64,000 nucleotides of DNA from Microbacterium lushaniae. GTDB lineage: Bacteria; Actinomycetota; Actinomycetes; Actinomycetales; Microbacteriaceae. Under the pieces are notes generated by a model. It was given only the letters and a program-made list of their open reading frames with translations. It made no database searches and had not been told where the DNA came from. Both the position numbers and the translations under genes were made by a program. This document shows positions 36,520-44,195 of the stretch, piece by piece. Every line of letters begins with the position of its first letter. Position 1 is the stretch's first letter. The DNA is taken from positions 1,612,001 to 1,676,000 of the forward strand of contig NZ_CP044232.1 of the NCBI RefSeq assembly GCF_008727775.1, given 5' to 3'.

Positions 36520-37350
36520 ATGCACGTTCTCGAGGCGATCATCCTCGGACTCGTCCAAGGGCTGACCGAGTTCCTGCCCGTCTCCTCCAGCGCGCATCTG
36601 CGCATCGTGGGGGAGTTCCTGCCCTCGGCCACCGATCCCGGCGCCACCTTCACCGCGATCACCCAGATCGGCACCGAGCTCGCCGTGCTGGTGTACTTCT
36701 GGGGCACGATCGTGCGCATCATCTCGCGGTGGGCGCAGTCCCTCGCCGGACGGGTTCCGCGCAACGACCCGGACGCGCGGATGGGGTGGCTCATCATCAT
36801 CGGGACGATCCCGATCGGCGTCCTCGGCTTCCTGTTCCAGTCGGTCATCCGCGATACGTTCCGCAACCTGTGGCTCGTGGCCACCGTGCTCATCGTCTTC
36901 GGCCTCCTGCTGGGCGCCGCCGACCGGTGGGGTAAGCGCACGCGGGAACTGAACAGCCTCACCTACCCGCACGGGGTCGCACTCGGATTCGCTCAGGCGC
37001 TCGCCCTCGTCCCGGGCGTGTCGCGCTCGGGGGCGACGACGACCCTCGGGCTGGCGCTCGGGTACACGCGTCCCTCGGCCGCCGAGTACGCGTTCCTCCT
37101 CGCCGTCCCCGCCGTCTTCGGCAGCGGGTTCTACGAGCTGCTGCAGAGCTTCGAAGAGCCCGGCGGCCCGTACAACCTCGCCGAGACCGGCGTCGCCACG
37201 GTCGTCGCCTTCGGGGTGGGCCTGGCCGTCATCGCCTTCCTCATGCAGTACATCAAGCGGCGCAGCTTCCTGCCGTTCGTGATCTACCGCGTCGTCCTCG
37301 GCGGCGTGCTCATGGTGCTGCTCGCCACGAACGTCCTCCAGCCGTACTGA
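36520..37350 (+). CDS. uppP: Undecaprenyl-diphosphatase
   Basis: The 276-residue membrane protein has the UppP hallmarks [20 protein letters not shown] near the N-terminus, [11 protein letters not shown], and the second repeat [21 protein letters not shown] with catalytic Glu, Ser and Arg. About eight helices. It recycles undecaprenyl pyrophosphate to the carrier lipid used for peptidoglycan, and gives bacitracin tolerance. It follows the M20 gene closely and converges with PAC2 at 13 bp. Confidence 0.95.
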   Translation: MHVLEAIILGLVQGLTEFLPVSSSAHLRIVGEFLPSATDPGATFTAITQIGTELAVLVYFWGTIVRIISRWAQSLAGRVPRNDPDARMGWLIIIGTIPIGVLGFLFQSVIRDTFRNLWLVATVLIVFGLLLGAADRWGKRTRELNSLTYPHGVALGFAQALALVPGVSRSGATTTLGLALGYTRPSAAEYAFLLAVPAVFGSGFYELLQSFEEPGGPYNLAETGVATVVAFGVGLAVIAFLMQYIKRRSFLPFVIYRVVLGGVLMVLLATNVLQPY

Positions 37351-37363
37351 CGCGCGGCCGAGC

Positions 37364-38233
37364 TCAGCGGCGCGGCGGCTCGTCGCGTCCTGGCTTGGTC
37401 GGGCCGTCGCCGCGGCGACGCAGATAGCGCTCGAACTCCTGCGCGATGGCGTCTCCGGAGGCTTCGGGGGAGTCCCACGTGTCGCGCGTGCGCTCGAGCT
37501 GGCGGATGTACTCCGTCATCTCCTCGTCGTCCGCGGCGGCGGCGTCGATCGACGCCTCCCACGCGGCGGCCTCACCGGCGAGGTCGCCGCGGGGAACCTG
37601 CGCGCCGGTGAGGTCTTCGAGGCGGTCGAGCAGAGCGAGGGTCGCCTTGGGTGAGGGGGTGTGCCCTGCGACGTAGTGCGGAACGCTCGCCCACAGCGTC
37701 GCGGCGGGGATGCCGGCGGCGTCGGCGGCCACGGCCAGTGCGCTGAGTATCCCCACCGGGCCCTCGTACGTGCTGCGCTCCAGGCCGAGCACGTCGCGCA
37801 GGCGCTCGTTCTCGCTGCCGGCGAAGACGGAGATGGGGCGCGTGTGCGGGACGTCGGACATCATCGACCCCAGCGCCACGAATCCCGTGATGTCTTCCCG
37901 CAGCGCCACGTCCACGAACTCGCTCGCGAAGGCCTGCCACGCGCGCGCGGGCTCGGCGCCGGTGAGCAGCCACAGCTCGGTGCCGGCGCGCGCCGGACGT
38001 GCGGGCTTGTAGAGGGTGGCGTCCGGCCACCGCAGCATCCGCCGCCCCTCGCCGTCGCTGACCATGTGCGGGCGCGTGTACTGGTAGTCGAAGTACAGCT
38101 CGGGGTCGACGGTGAACACCGGCTCGTACTCGCCCTGTTCGCGCAGCAGCGCCACGGCGGCCGAGGCGGCCTCGCCCGCGTCGTTCCATCCGTCGAAGGC
38201 GGTGACCAGAACCCGGCGACCCAGTGCGTCCAC
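37364..38233 (-). CDS. PAC2 family protein
   Basis: The 289-residue protein matches the actinobacterial PAC2 family: LVTAFDGWNDAGEAASAAV at the start, YTRPHMV, and TLWASVPHYVAGHTPSPKATLALLDRLEDL at the end of the core. PAC2 was named for a eukaryotic proteasome assembly chaperone, but the bacterial members have no proven role. It is syntenic with Rv2125. The proteasome genes expected nearby are not present. Confidence 0.88.
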   Translation of the reverse strand: MDALGRRVLVTAFDGWNDAGEAASAAVALLREQGEYEPVFTVDPELYFDYQYTRPHMVSDGEGRRMLRWPDATLYKPARPARAGTELWLLTGAEPARAWQAFASEFVDVALREDITGFVALGSMMSDVPHTRPISVFAGSENERLRDVLGLERSTYEGPVGILSALAVAADAAGIPAATLWASVPHYVAGHTPSPKATLALLDRLEDLTGAQVPRGDLAGEAAAWEASIDAAAADDEEMTEYIRQLERTRDTWDSPEASGDAIAQEFERYLRRRGDGPTKPGRDEPPRR

Positions 38234-38332
38234 GCAACCTCCTCAGCCTGCGGCAGGTCATCCCAGGATAGGCGCATCGCACGAGCGCCGGGCCGGGCGG
38301 GAGGCGGTGCGGCCGCTCGTTACGATGGTCGG

Positions 38333-39016
38333 ATGACTTCTTCCCTCCCCGCCGCCGTCCTGTGGGACATGGACGGCACACTGGTGGACACCGAACCGTA
38401 CTGGATGGCGGCGGAGACCCCGCTCGTCGAGCGATTCGGGGGGACGTGGTCCCACGAGCAGGCTCTGCAGCTGGTCGGACGGGGCCTGTCCGACTCCGCA
38501 CGTGTCCTGCAGGACGCCGGGGTGAAGATGAGCATCCCCGACATCATCGACGCACTCACCGACAGCGTCATGGCGAGCCTCGCCGCCAACGGCGTGCCCT
38601 TCCGCCCCGGCGCGCGCGAGCTGCTGGCCGATCTGCGCGCCCAGGGCGTGAAGACCGCGCTGGTGACGATGTCGGTGCGCCGCATGGCCGACAGCGTGGT
38701 CGAACGCATCGACTTCGACGCCTTCGACGTCGTGATCGCCGGCGACGAGGCGACCCGGCCCAAACCGTACCCCGACGCGTATCTGCAGGCGTGCACGATG
38801 CTCGGGGTGGATCCGGCCGACACCGTCGCGATCGAGGATTCCCCGAACGGCCTGCGCGCGGCCGTGGCCAGCGGCGCCGTCTCCCTCGGCGTGCCGCTCC
38901 TGCTCTCGCTCACCGGTGTGGGCGCGCACGAGCTGTGGCCGACCCTGGACGGACGCACCACCGACGACCTGCGGGCCCTCCACGCCGCTCACGCCCCGGC
39001 CGGGAGCCGGCGGTGA
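38333..39016 (+). CDS. HAD-superfamily hydrolase (phosphoglycolate-phosphatase-like)
   Basis: The 227-residue protein has nucleophile motif WDMDGTLVDTE, motif II VTMSVRR, Lys in GDEATRPKPYPDAYL and acidic motif IEDSPNGLRAAVASG. The cap is the small helical type of beta-phosphoglucomutase and phosphoglycolate phosphatase relatives. The substrate is not known. The stop overlaps the trmI start (GTGA), as in other actinobacteria. Confidence 0.87.
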   Translation: MTSSLPAAVLWDMDGTLVDTEPYWMAAETPLVERFGGTWSHEQALQLVGRGLSDSARVLQDAGVKMSIPDIIDALTDSVMASLAANGVPFRPGARELLADLRAQGVKTALVTMSVRRMADSVVERIDFDAFDVVIAGDEATRPKPYPDAYLQACTMLGVDPADTVAIEDSPNGLRAAVASGAVSLGVPLLLSLTGVGAHELWPTLDGRTTDDLRALHAAHAPAGSRR

Positions 39017-40026
39017 GTGAGACCCCGCACCTGAGCGGGCCGTTCCGTATCGGCGACCGCGTGCAGCTGACCGGACCCAAGGGGCGTCTGCACACCGTCA
39101 CGCTGCGCGAGGGCGGCGAGCTGCACACCCACAACGGCGTCCTCCCGCACGCGAGCCTGGTCGGCCAGCCCGACGGCTCCGTCGTGGTCAACAGCGCCGG
39201 CCACGAGTACCTCGCCCTGCGTCCGCTGCTGCGCGATTTCGTGATGTCGATGCCGCGCGGAGCGGCGATCGTGTATCCGAAGGATGCCGCGCAGATCATC
39301 GCGCAGGCCGACATCTTCCCCGGCGCCGTCGTGGTGGAAGCCGGCGTCGGCTCGGGTGCGCTCGCACTGTGGCTCCTGCGCGCGATCGGCCCGGCTGGGC
39401 GACTGGTGTCGTTCGAGCGTCGCGAGGAGTTCGCGGAGGTCGCGCGCGCCAACGTCGAGACGTACCTCGGTGAGGAACCGCCCACGTGGGACCTGCGGGT
39501 GGGCGACCTGGTCGAGGCTCTCCCCGATGCCGTCGCACCGGGCAGCGCCGACCGTGTCGTGCTCGACATGCTCGCCCCGTGGGAGTGCATCGACGTCGTC
39601 GCCGACGCGCTGACCCCCGGTGGCGTCGTGCTCTGCTACGTCGCCACGGCCACCCAGCTCAGCCGCGTCGCCGAGTACCTCCGCGGCACGGGGCTGTTCA
39701 CCGAGCCCGAGGCCAGCGAGACGATGGTGCGCGGATGGCACGTCGAGGGCCTCGCCGTGCGCCCGGACCACCGCATGGTGGCGCACACGGGCTTCCTCAT
39801 CACCGCGCGCAGGCTCGCCCCGGGTGCGGTGCCGCCCGACGTGCGCAAACGCGCTCTGAAGAAACCGTCCTACGCCGACGAGGACGTGGAGATCTGGACG
39901 CCCGGCGCCGTCGGGGATCGCGAGATCACCGACAAGAACCTGCGCAAGCGCATCCGTGACGCCCAGCGCGCCGCCGAGGGCGTGCGCCAGGCGGCGGGAC
40001 AGGGTGACGCGGAGCCCACCCCCTAG
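39013..40026 (+). CDS. trmI: tRNA (adenine(58)-N1)-methyltransferase
   Basis: The 337-residue protein has an N-terminal beta domain (FRIGDRVQLTGPKGRLHTV), the YPKDAAQIIAQADIFPGAVVVEAGVGSGALALWLL SAM site, SFERREEFAEVARANVE, and LDMLAPWECIDVVADAL, matching mycobacterial TrmI (Rv2118c). It methylates A58 in the T-loop of tRNA, stabilising the fold. The C-terminal tail of about 50 charged residues is longer than usual. Confidence 0.92.
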   Translation: MSETPHLSGPFRIGDRVQLTGPKGRLHTVTLREGGELHTHNGVLPHASLVGQPDGSVVVNSAGHEYLALRPLLRDFVMSMPRGAAIVYPKDAAQIIAQADIFPGAVVVEAGVGSGALALWLLRAIGPAGRLVSFERREEFAEVARANVETYLGEEPPTWDLRVGDLVEALPDAVAPGSADRVVLDMLAPWECIDVVADALTPGGVVLCYVATATQLSRVAEYLRGTGLFTEPEASETMVRGWHVEGLAVRPDHRMVAHTGFLITARRLAPGAVPPDVRKRALKKPSYADEDVEIWTPGAVGDREITDKNLRKRIRDAQRAAEGVRQAAGQGDAEPTP

Positions 40027-40035
40027 ACTGTTCCG

Positions 40036-40983
40036 GTGCGCAGAACCCCCGCTCTCCTCACCGCCACGGCCCTGATCGCCGTGGGTCTCGTCGGCTGCTC
40101 CACGTCGCCGGAGGCATCCTGCAACCCCACGCAAGGGGCCGGCGGGGCGCTGGATCTGGTGGAGGTGAGCGGCGCCGCAGCTGGCGAGCCGCGCGTGGAC
40201 GTGCGCACTCCGTTCCATGTCGATTCCACGGTGTCGAAGGTGCTCGAGCGCGGCGACGGCGCGGCCATCGAGGACGAGAACCAGCTCGTGGTGCTCGACA
40301 TCACCATCAGCGGCGGCGCGACCGGTGAGACGGTCATCGCGACGCCCTACAACGGCGACCTCACCCGGGCGTTCAGCCTGACGGAGTGGCTCCAGGGCTT
40401 CCCCGGCCTGGTCGACGCACTGGAGTGCGTCACCGAGGGTTCGCGCGTTGTCGTGGGCCTGGCTCCCGACAGCCTCGCGGACGGGACGGCGCAGAGCCTC
40501 GGCCTGGCCGAGGACGAGTCGGCCGTCGCCATCGTCGACGTGCGGAAGGTGTACCTGCCGAAGGCCGACGGAGCCGACCAGTTCATCGAGGGCCACGGGC
40601 TTCCCACCGTCGTGCGCGCTCCCGACGGGCGCCCCGGCATCATCGTGCCCGAGGGGACGCCGCCGGCTGAGGTCACCGTCGAGGTGCTCAAGCGCGGCGA
40701 CGGACCCGAGGTGACCGCCGACGAGGTCGCGCTCGCTCACTCCACGGGCGTCGTGTGGGAGACCGGTGAGGTCTTCGACACGACGTGGAACGCCGCGCCC
40801 CGTGCCGTGTCGGAGCAGACGCTTCCCCCCGCGGTCGTGTCTGCGCTGGAAGGCCAGACGGTGGGCTCCCAGGTGCTCGTCGTGCTTCCGCCCGAAGAGG
40901 GCTTCGGCGACCAGCAGCAGGGCGTCGTCCCGGGTGGCTCGTCCCTGGTCTACGTCATCGACATCCTCGGCGTCCAAGGCTGA
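40036..40983 (+). CDS. FKBP-type peptidyl-prolyl isomerase lipoprotein, two FKBP-like domains
   Basis: The 315-residue protein begins with a lipoprotein signal (RRTPALLTATALIAVGLVGCS, Cys near residue 21). Two FKBP-like modules follow: a poorly conserved one (about 50-185) and a canonical one (about 200-313) with VTVEVLKRGDGPEV, VVWETGEVFDTTW, VVSALEGQTVGSQVLVVLPPEEGFG. It would assist folding of exported proteins outside the membrane. GTG start with GGTGCG; 9 bp after trmI. Confidence 0.87.
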   Translation: MRRTPALLTATALIAVGLVGCSTSPEASCNPTQGAGGALDLVEVSGAAAGEPRVDVRTPFHVDSTVSKVLERGDGAAIEDENQLVVLDITISGGATGETVIATPYNGDLTRAFSLTEWLQGFPGLVDALECVTEGSRVVVGLAPDSLADGTAQSLGLAEDESAVAIVDVRKVYLPKADGADQFIEGHGLPTVVRAPDGRPGIIVPEGTPPAEVTVEVLKRGDGPEVTADEVALAHSTGVVWETGEVFDTTWNAAPRAVSEQTLPPAVVSALEGQTVGSQVLVVLPPEEGFGDQQQGVVPGGSSLVYVIDILGVQG

Positions 40984-41071
40984 GCACCGTCGCCGCCCGG
41001 CGGAGACCCCACGCACCGTCCGGCCGCGCCACAGACGTGACCGACGACGGGTCCGACCCTAGGATGTCAAG

Positions 41072-42064
41072 GTGCCTACGCGACCGGTGAAGAACGCTCC
41101 TGAGGAGCGCCTGGTCAACCTGGTGGTGGCGCTCATGGCCACCGAGCAGGGGCTGACCAAGGACACGATCCTGTCCTCTGTCGCCGGCTACCGCGAGCAG
41201 GCCGAGAGCGGGGCATCCAAGGATGCGCTGGAGAAGATGTTCGAGCGCGACAAGGAGAGCCTCCGCGGCCTCGGCGTGCCGATCGAGACGATCGGCGACT
41301 ACGCCGACCCCGACGATCTGCGCGAAGCGCGCTACCGCGTGCCCACCGCCGAGTACGCCCTGCCCGCCGACATCACCTTCACTCCCGCCGAGATCGCGCT
41401 GCTGAACATCGCCGGGAGTGTGTGGGGCTCGGAGTCGATGTCGGCCGATGCGCGCAGCGGCCTGCGCAAGATCCGGGCGCTGGGGATCGCCGTGGACGAG
41501 CCGATAATCGGCTACGCGCCTCGGATCAGCCTGCGCGACCCGGCCTTCCCCGCCCTGCAGTCCGCGATCGAGCAGAGCCGCATCGTGCGCTTCCCCTACC
41601 TGCGCCCGGGTGACCGCGCCGCGCGGGAGCGCCGCATCCGCCCGCTGGCACTCGTGGAGTACGAGGCGCGCTGGCACGTCTTCGGCCACGATCTCAACAT
41701 CGACGCCGAGCGCACGTTCCTCCTCGCCCGCATCGTCGGCGACGTGCAGATCACGCGCGACCGGTTCGACCCGGCGCTGCGTCAGGATGCGGGGGAGCGG
41801 GCGCTGTCGGGACTCCAGGCGGTGGCCGCCTCCCAGACGGCGCTGCTGGAGGTGCATCCGGGCACCGAGGCGGCCCTGCGCCTGCAGCGCCGCGCCACGC
41901 CGGCCGAGCAGGGACTGCGCGTACCGTTCGTCGACGTGCACGTGTTCGCCGACGAACTGGCCTCGTACGGTCCCGAGGTGCGCGTCGTGGCCCCGGTCGA
42001 GCTGCGCGACCAGGTGATCCGTCGCCTCGAGGCGACGCTGCGCCTGCACGGAGACGCCGCATGA
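41072..42064 (+). CDS. pafB: WYL-domain regulator PafB
   Basis: The 330-residue protein has an N-terminal winged helix (NLVVALMATEQGLTKDTILSSVAGYRE, DALEKMFERDKESLRGLGVPIE) and a WYL-type effector domain (FPYLRPGDRAARERRIRPLALVEYEARWHVFGHD). PafB with PafC forms the PafBC activator of the mycobacterial RecA-independent DNA damage response. GTG start. Its stop overlaps pafC (ATGA). The usual neighbour pafA and the proteasome genes are missing. Confidence 0.9.
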   Translation: MPTRPVKNAPEERLVNLVVALMATEQGLTKDTILSSVAGYREQAESGASKDALEKMFERDKESLRGLGVPIETIGDYADPDDLREARYRVPTAEYALPADITFTPAEIALLNIAGSVWGSESMSADARSGLRKIRALGIAVDEPIIGYAPRISLRDPAFPALQSAIEQSRIVRFPYLRPGDRAARERRIRPLALVEYEARWHVFGHDLNIDAERTFLLARIVGDVQITRDRFDPALRQDAGERALSGLQAVAASQTALLEVHPGTEAALRLQRRATPAEQGLRVPFVDVHVFADELASYGPEVRVVAPVELRDQVIRRLEATLRLHGDAA

Positions 42065-43032
42065 GCGCGCGCAAGCCGTTGCTCGCCACCGACCGCGCGG
42101 CACTCATGCTCCAGCTCGTGCCGTACCTCATCGGCAAGGGGGAGGTGTCGATCGCCGAGGCCGCCGCCGAGTTCGAGGTGGCACCCGCGGAGATGCGGGC
42201 CATGGTCGAGAGACTCACCGTCATCGGCCTGCCCGGTGACGGCGGCTTCTGGCAGCTGCCGAACGACCTTTTCGACATCGACTGGGATCTGCTGGATTCC
42301 CGGGATGTCATCTCGATCACCAACACCGTGGGCCTGGAGCGGTCGCCGCGTCTGACGGCTCGGGAGGCGGCGGCGCTGCTCGCAGGCCTGCAGCTGGCCC
42401 GCACCCTGCCGGGGGTGGGCACGAACGAGCTCGTCAACGCCCTGCTCGCCAAGCTCGCGCGCGGGGCCTCGGCCACGCCCGCCGACGTCATCGTCGCGCC
42501 CGGGCCGGTCGACGGCGTGCGCGACGTGGTCGACGAGGCCCTGCGGCGCCGGGTCGCGGTGTCGTTCACGTACAAGGCCCCGGACGCCCCCGCCACCACC
42601 CGCACCGTCGACCCGGTCAAGGTGCACATCGCCAGCGGCCAGTGGTACCTGCAGGGATGGTGCCACATGCGCGAGGCGATGCGCACGTTCCACCTCGAGC
42701 GGGCGAGCGATTTCACCCTCACCGACATCGCGATCACGCACGGCGCGGAGCGGGTGCCGGAGCTGTTCGAACCGGGCGAGAACGACGTGGTGGCCCGCAT
42801 CCGTTTCCCGGCCGCTCTCGCGCCTCTGCTCGGCGACTACCTCGATCGGGCTGCGACCCAGAAGGCGGGCTCCGCCATCACTGCGACGCTGCACGTGGCC
42901 GATGAGCACAGCCTCAAGCGCCTCGCCGCCCGGCGCGGGGGAGACGTGGAGATCCTCGACCCGCCCGCCGCGCGGTGCGCCGCGGCCTCCTGGGCTCGGG
43001 CCGGGCTCGCGCAGTATCGCGGCGAGGGCTGA
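42061..43032 (+). CDS. pafC: WYL-domain regulator PafC
   Basis: The 323-residue protein has LMLQLVPYLIGKGEVSIAEAAAEFEVAPAEMRAMVERL as helix-turn-helix region, LPNDLFDIDWDLLDSRDVISITNTVGLERSPRLTAREAAALLAGLQ, and a WYL domain (TVDPVKVHIASGQWYLQGWCHMREAMRTFHLERASDF). It pairs with PafB. The 4-bp overlap and the identical domain plan fit the heterodimer. Confidence 0.92.
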   Translation: MSARKPLLATDRAALMLQLVPYLIGKGEVSIAEAAAEFEVAPAEMRAMVERLTVIGLPGDGGFWQLPNDLFDIDWDLLDSRDVISITNTVGLERSPRLTAREAAALLAGLQLARTLPGVGTNELVNALLAKLARGASATPADVIVAPGPVDGVRDVVDEALRRRVAVSFTYKAPDAPATTRTVDPVKVHIASGQWYLQGWCHMREAMRTFHLERASDFTLTDIAITHGAERVPELFEPGENDVVARIRFPAALAPLLGDYLDRAATQKAGSAITATLHVADEHSLKRLAARRGGDVEILDPPAARCAAASWARAGLAQYRGEG

Positions 43033-43112
43033 CCGGCGCACCCCTGCGCTACGGCCGCCGCGGCGGCACGGGAGCTACACTGGGGGAATCCCGTAATCCT
43101 CGAGGAGATCTC

Positions 43113-43364
43113 ATGCTCGGCAATGCTTTCGGCCCTTGGCACCTCCTGATCATCCTCGCCGTCATCCTGCTTCTGTTCGGCGCGGCCAAGCTGCCCGCCC
43201 TCGCCAAGAGCATGGGGCAGTCCGCCCGCGTGTTCCGTGGCGAGATCAAGGCGATGAAGCAGGAGGACACCACCGAGACGGCGCCCGCCGATCGTCCCGA
43301 CGCGCGCACGTCGGCGAACACCGTGGCGGACCGGCCCGGCGGGACGCCCGACTCCACCCCCTGA
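43113..43364 (+). CDS. tatA: Sec-independent translocase protein TatA
   Basis: The 83-residue protein has a single N-terminal helix (WHLLIILAVILLLFGAAKLPALAKSMGQSARVF) with the FG hinge and amphipathic follow-on typical of TatA, then an acidic tail. A -10-like TACACT at 43076-43081 and GAGGAGAT precede the ATG. It forms the Tat pore with TatC next door. No tatB is adjacent. Confidence 0.93.
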   Translation: MLGNAFGPWHLLIILAVILLLFGAAKLPALAKSMGQSARVFRGEIKAMKQEDTTETAPADRPDARTSANTVADRPGGTPDSTP

Positions 43365-43370
43365 CCGGTC

Positions 43371-44195
43371 GTGGTCACGACCGATCCGCCACGGGTGGGA
43401 GAACAGCCCGGCAAGCCGCGACGGCGTGACCGTCGCATGTCGCTCGGCCAGCATCTCATCGAGCTGCGCAAGCGGCTGATGATCGCCGCGGCGGCGCTGG
43501 TCGTAGGCATGGTCGTCGCGTTCTTCATCACCGACGGCGTGATCGACGTGCTCACGGAGCCCATTCGCACGGTCGCCGCCGACCGCGGCACCGACCTCGT
43601 CGCCCTCAACTTCGACACCGTCACGTCCGCGTTCGACATGCGCATGCGGATCGCCTTCGCGATCGGCCTCCTGCTGTCGGCGCCGGTCTGGATGTGGCAG
43701 ATCTGGGCCTTCATCATGCCGGGCCTCACGCGCAAGGAGACCCGGTACACCGTCGGGTTCGTCGCTGCCGCCGTGCCGCTGTTCTTCGGCGGATGCGTGG
43801 TGGGCGTGGTCATCATGCCCCACATCATCGAATTGATGGCCACGTTCGTGCCCGATCAGGGTGCGCAGCTGTTCACCGCCGTCACCTATTACGACTTCGT
43901 CTTCAAGCTGCTCATCGTCATCGGCGTCGCCTTCGTGCTTCCTGTCTTCCTCGTGGCGTTGAACCTCGCCGGCGTCATGAGCGGGAAGGCGATCCTGAAG
44001 GGCTGGCGGGTGGCCGTGCTGGTCGCGACGATCTTCGCCGCCCTGGCCACCCCCGCCGCCGATGTCGTGAGCATGCTGCTGCTGGCGGGCATCCTCGTCG
44101 TGCTGTTCTTCGCCGCGGCCGGCCTGTCCCTGCTGTTCGACCGCCGCCGCCGGCGCCGGGAGAATGCCTTCCTGCCGCCGGAGGCCGCCGCGTGA
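43371..44195 (+). CDS. tatC: Sec-independent translocase protein TatC
   Basis: The 274-residue protein has the core HLIELRKRLMIAAAALVVGM, FTITPDxF-like EPIRTVAADRGTDLVALNFDTVTSAFDMRMRIAFAIGLLLSAPVWMWQIWAFIMPGL, and six helices. It receives twin-arginine signals. A GTG at 43371 gives 22 residues before MSLGQH; ATG at 43437 is an alternative start. The stop overlaps helY (GTGA). Confidence 0.93.
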   Translation: MVTTDPPRVGEQPGKPRRRDRRMSLGQHLIELRKRLMIAAAALVVGMVVAFFITDGVIDVLTEPIRTVAADRGTDLVALNFDTVTSAFDMRMRIAFAIGLLLSAPVWMWQIWAFIMPGLTRKETRYTVGFVAAAVPLFFGGCVVGVVIMPHIIELMATFVPDQGAQLFTAVTYYDFVFKLLIVIGVAFVLPVFLVALNLAGVMSGKAILKGWRVAVLVATIFAALATPAADVVSMLLLAGILVVLFFAAAGLSLLFDRRRRRRENAFLPPEAAA

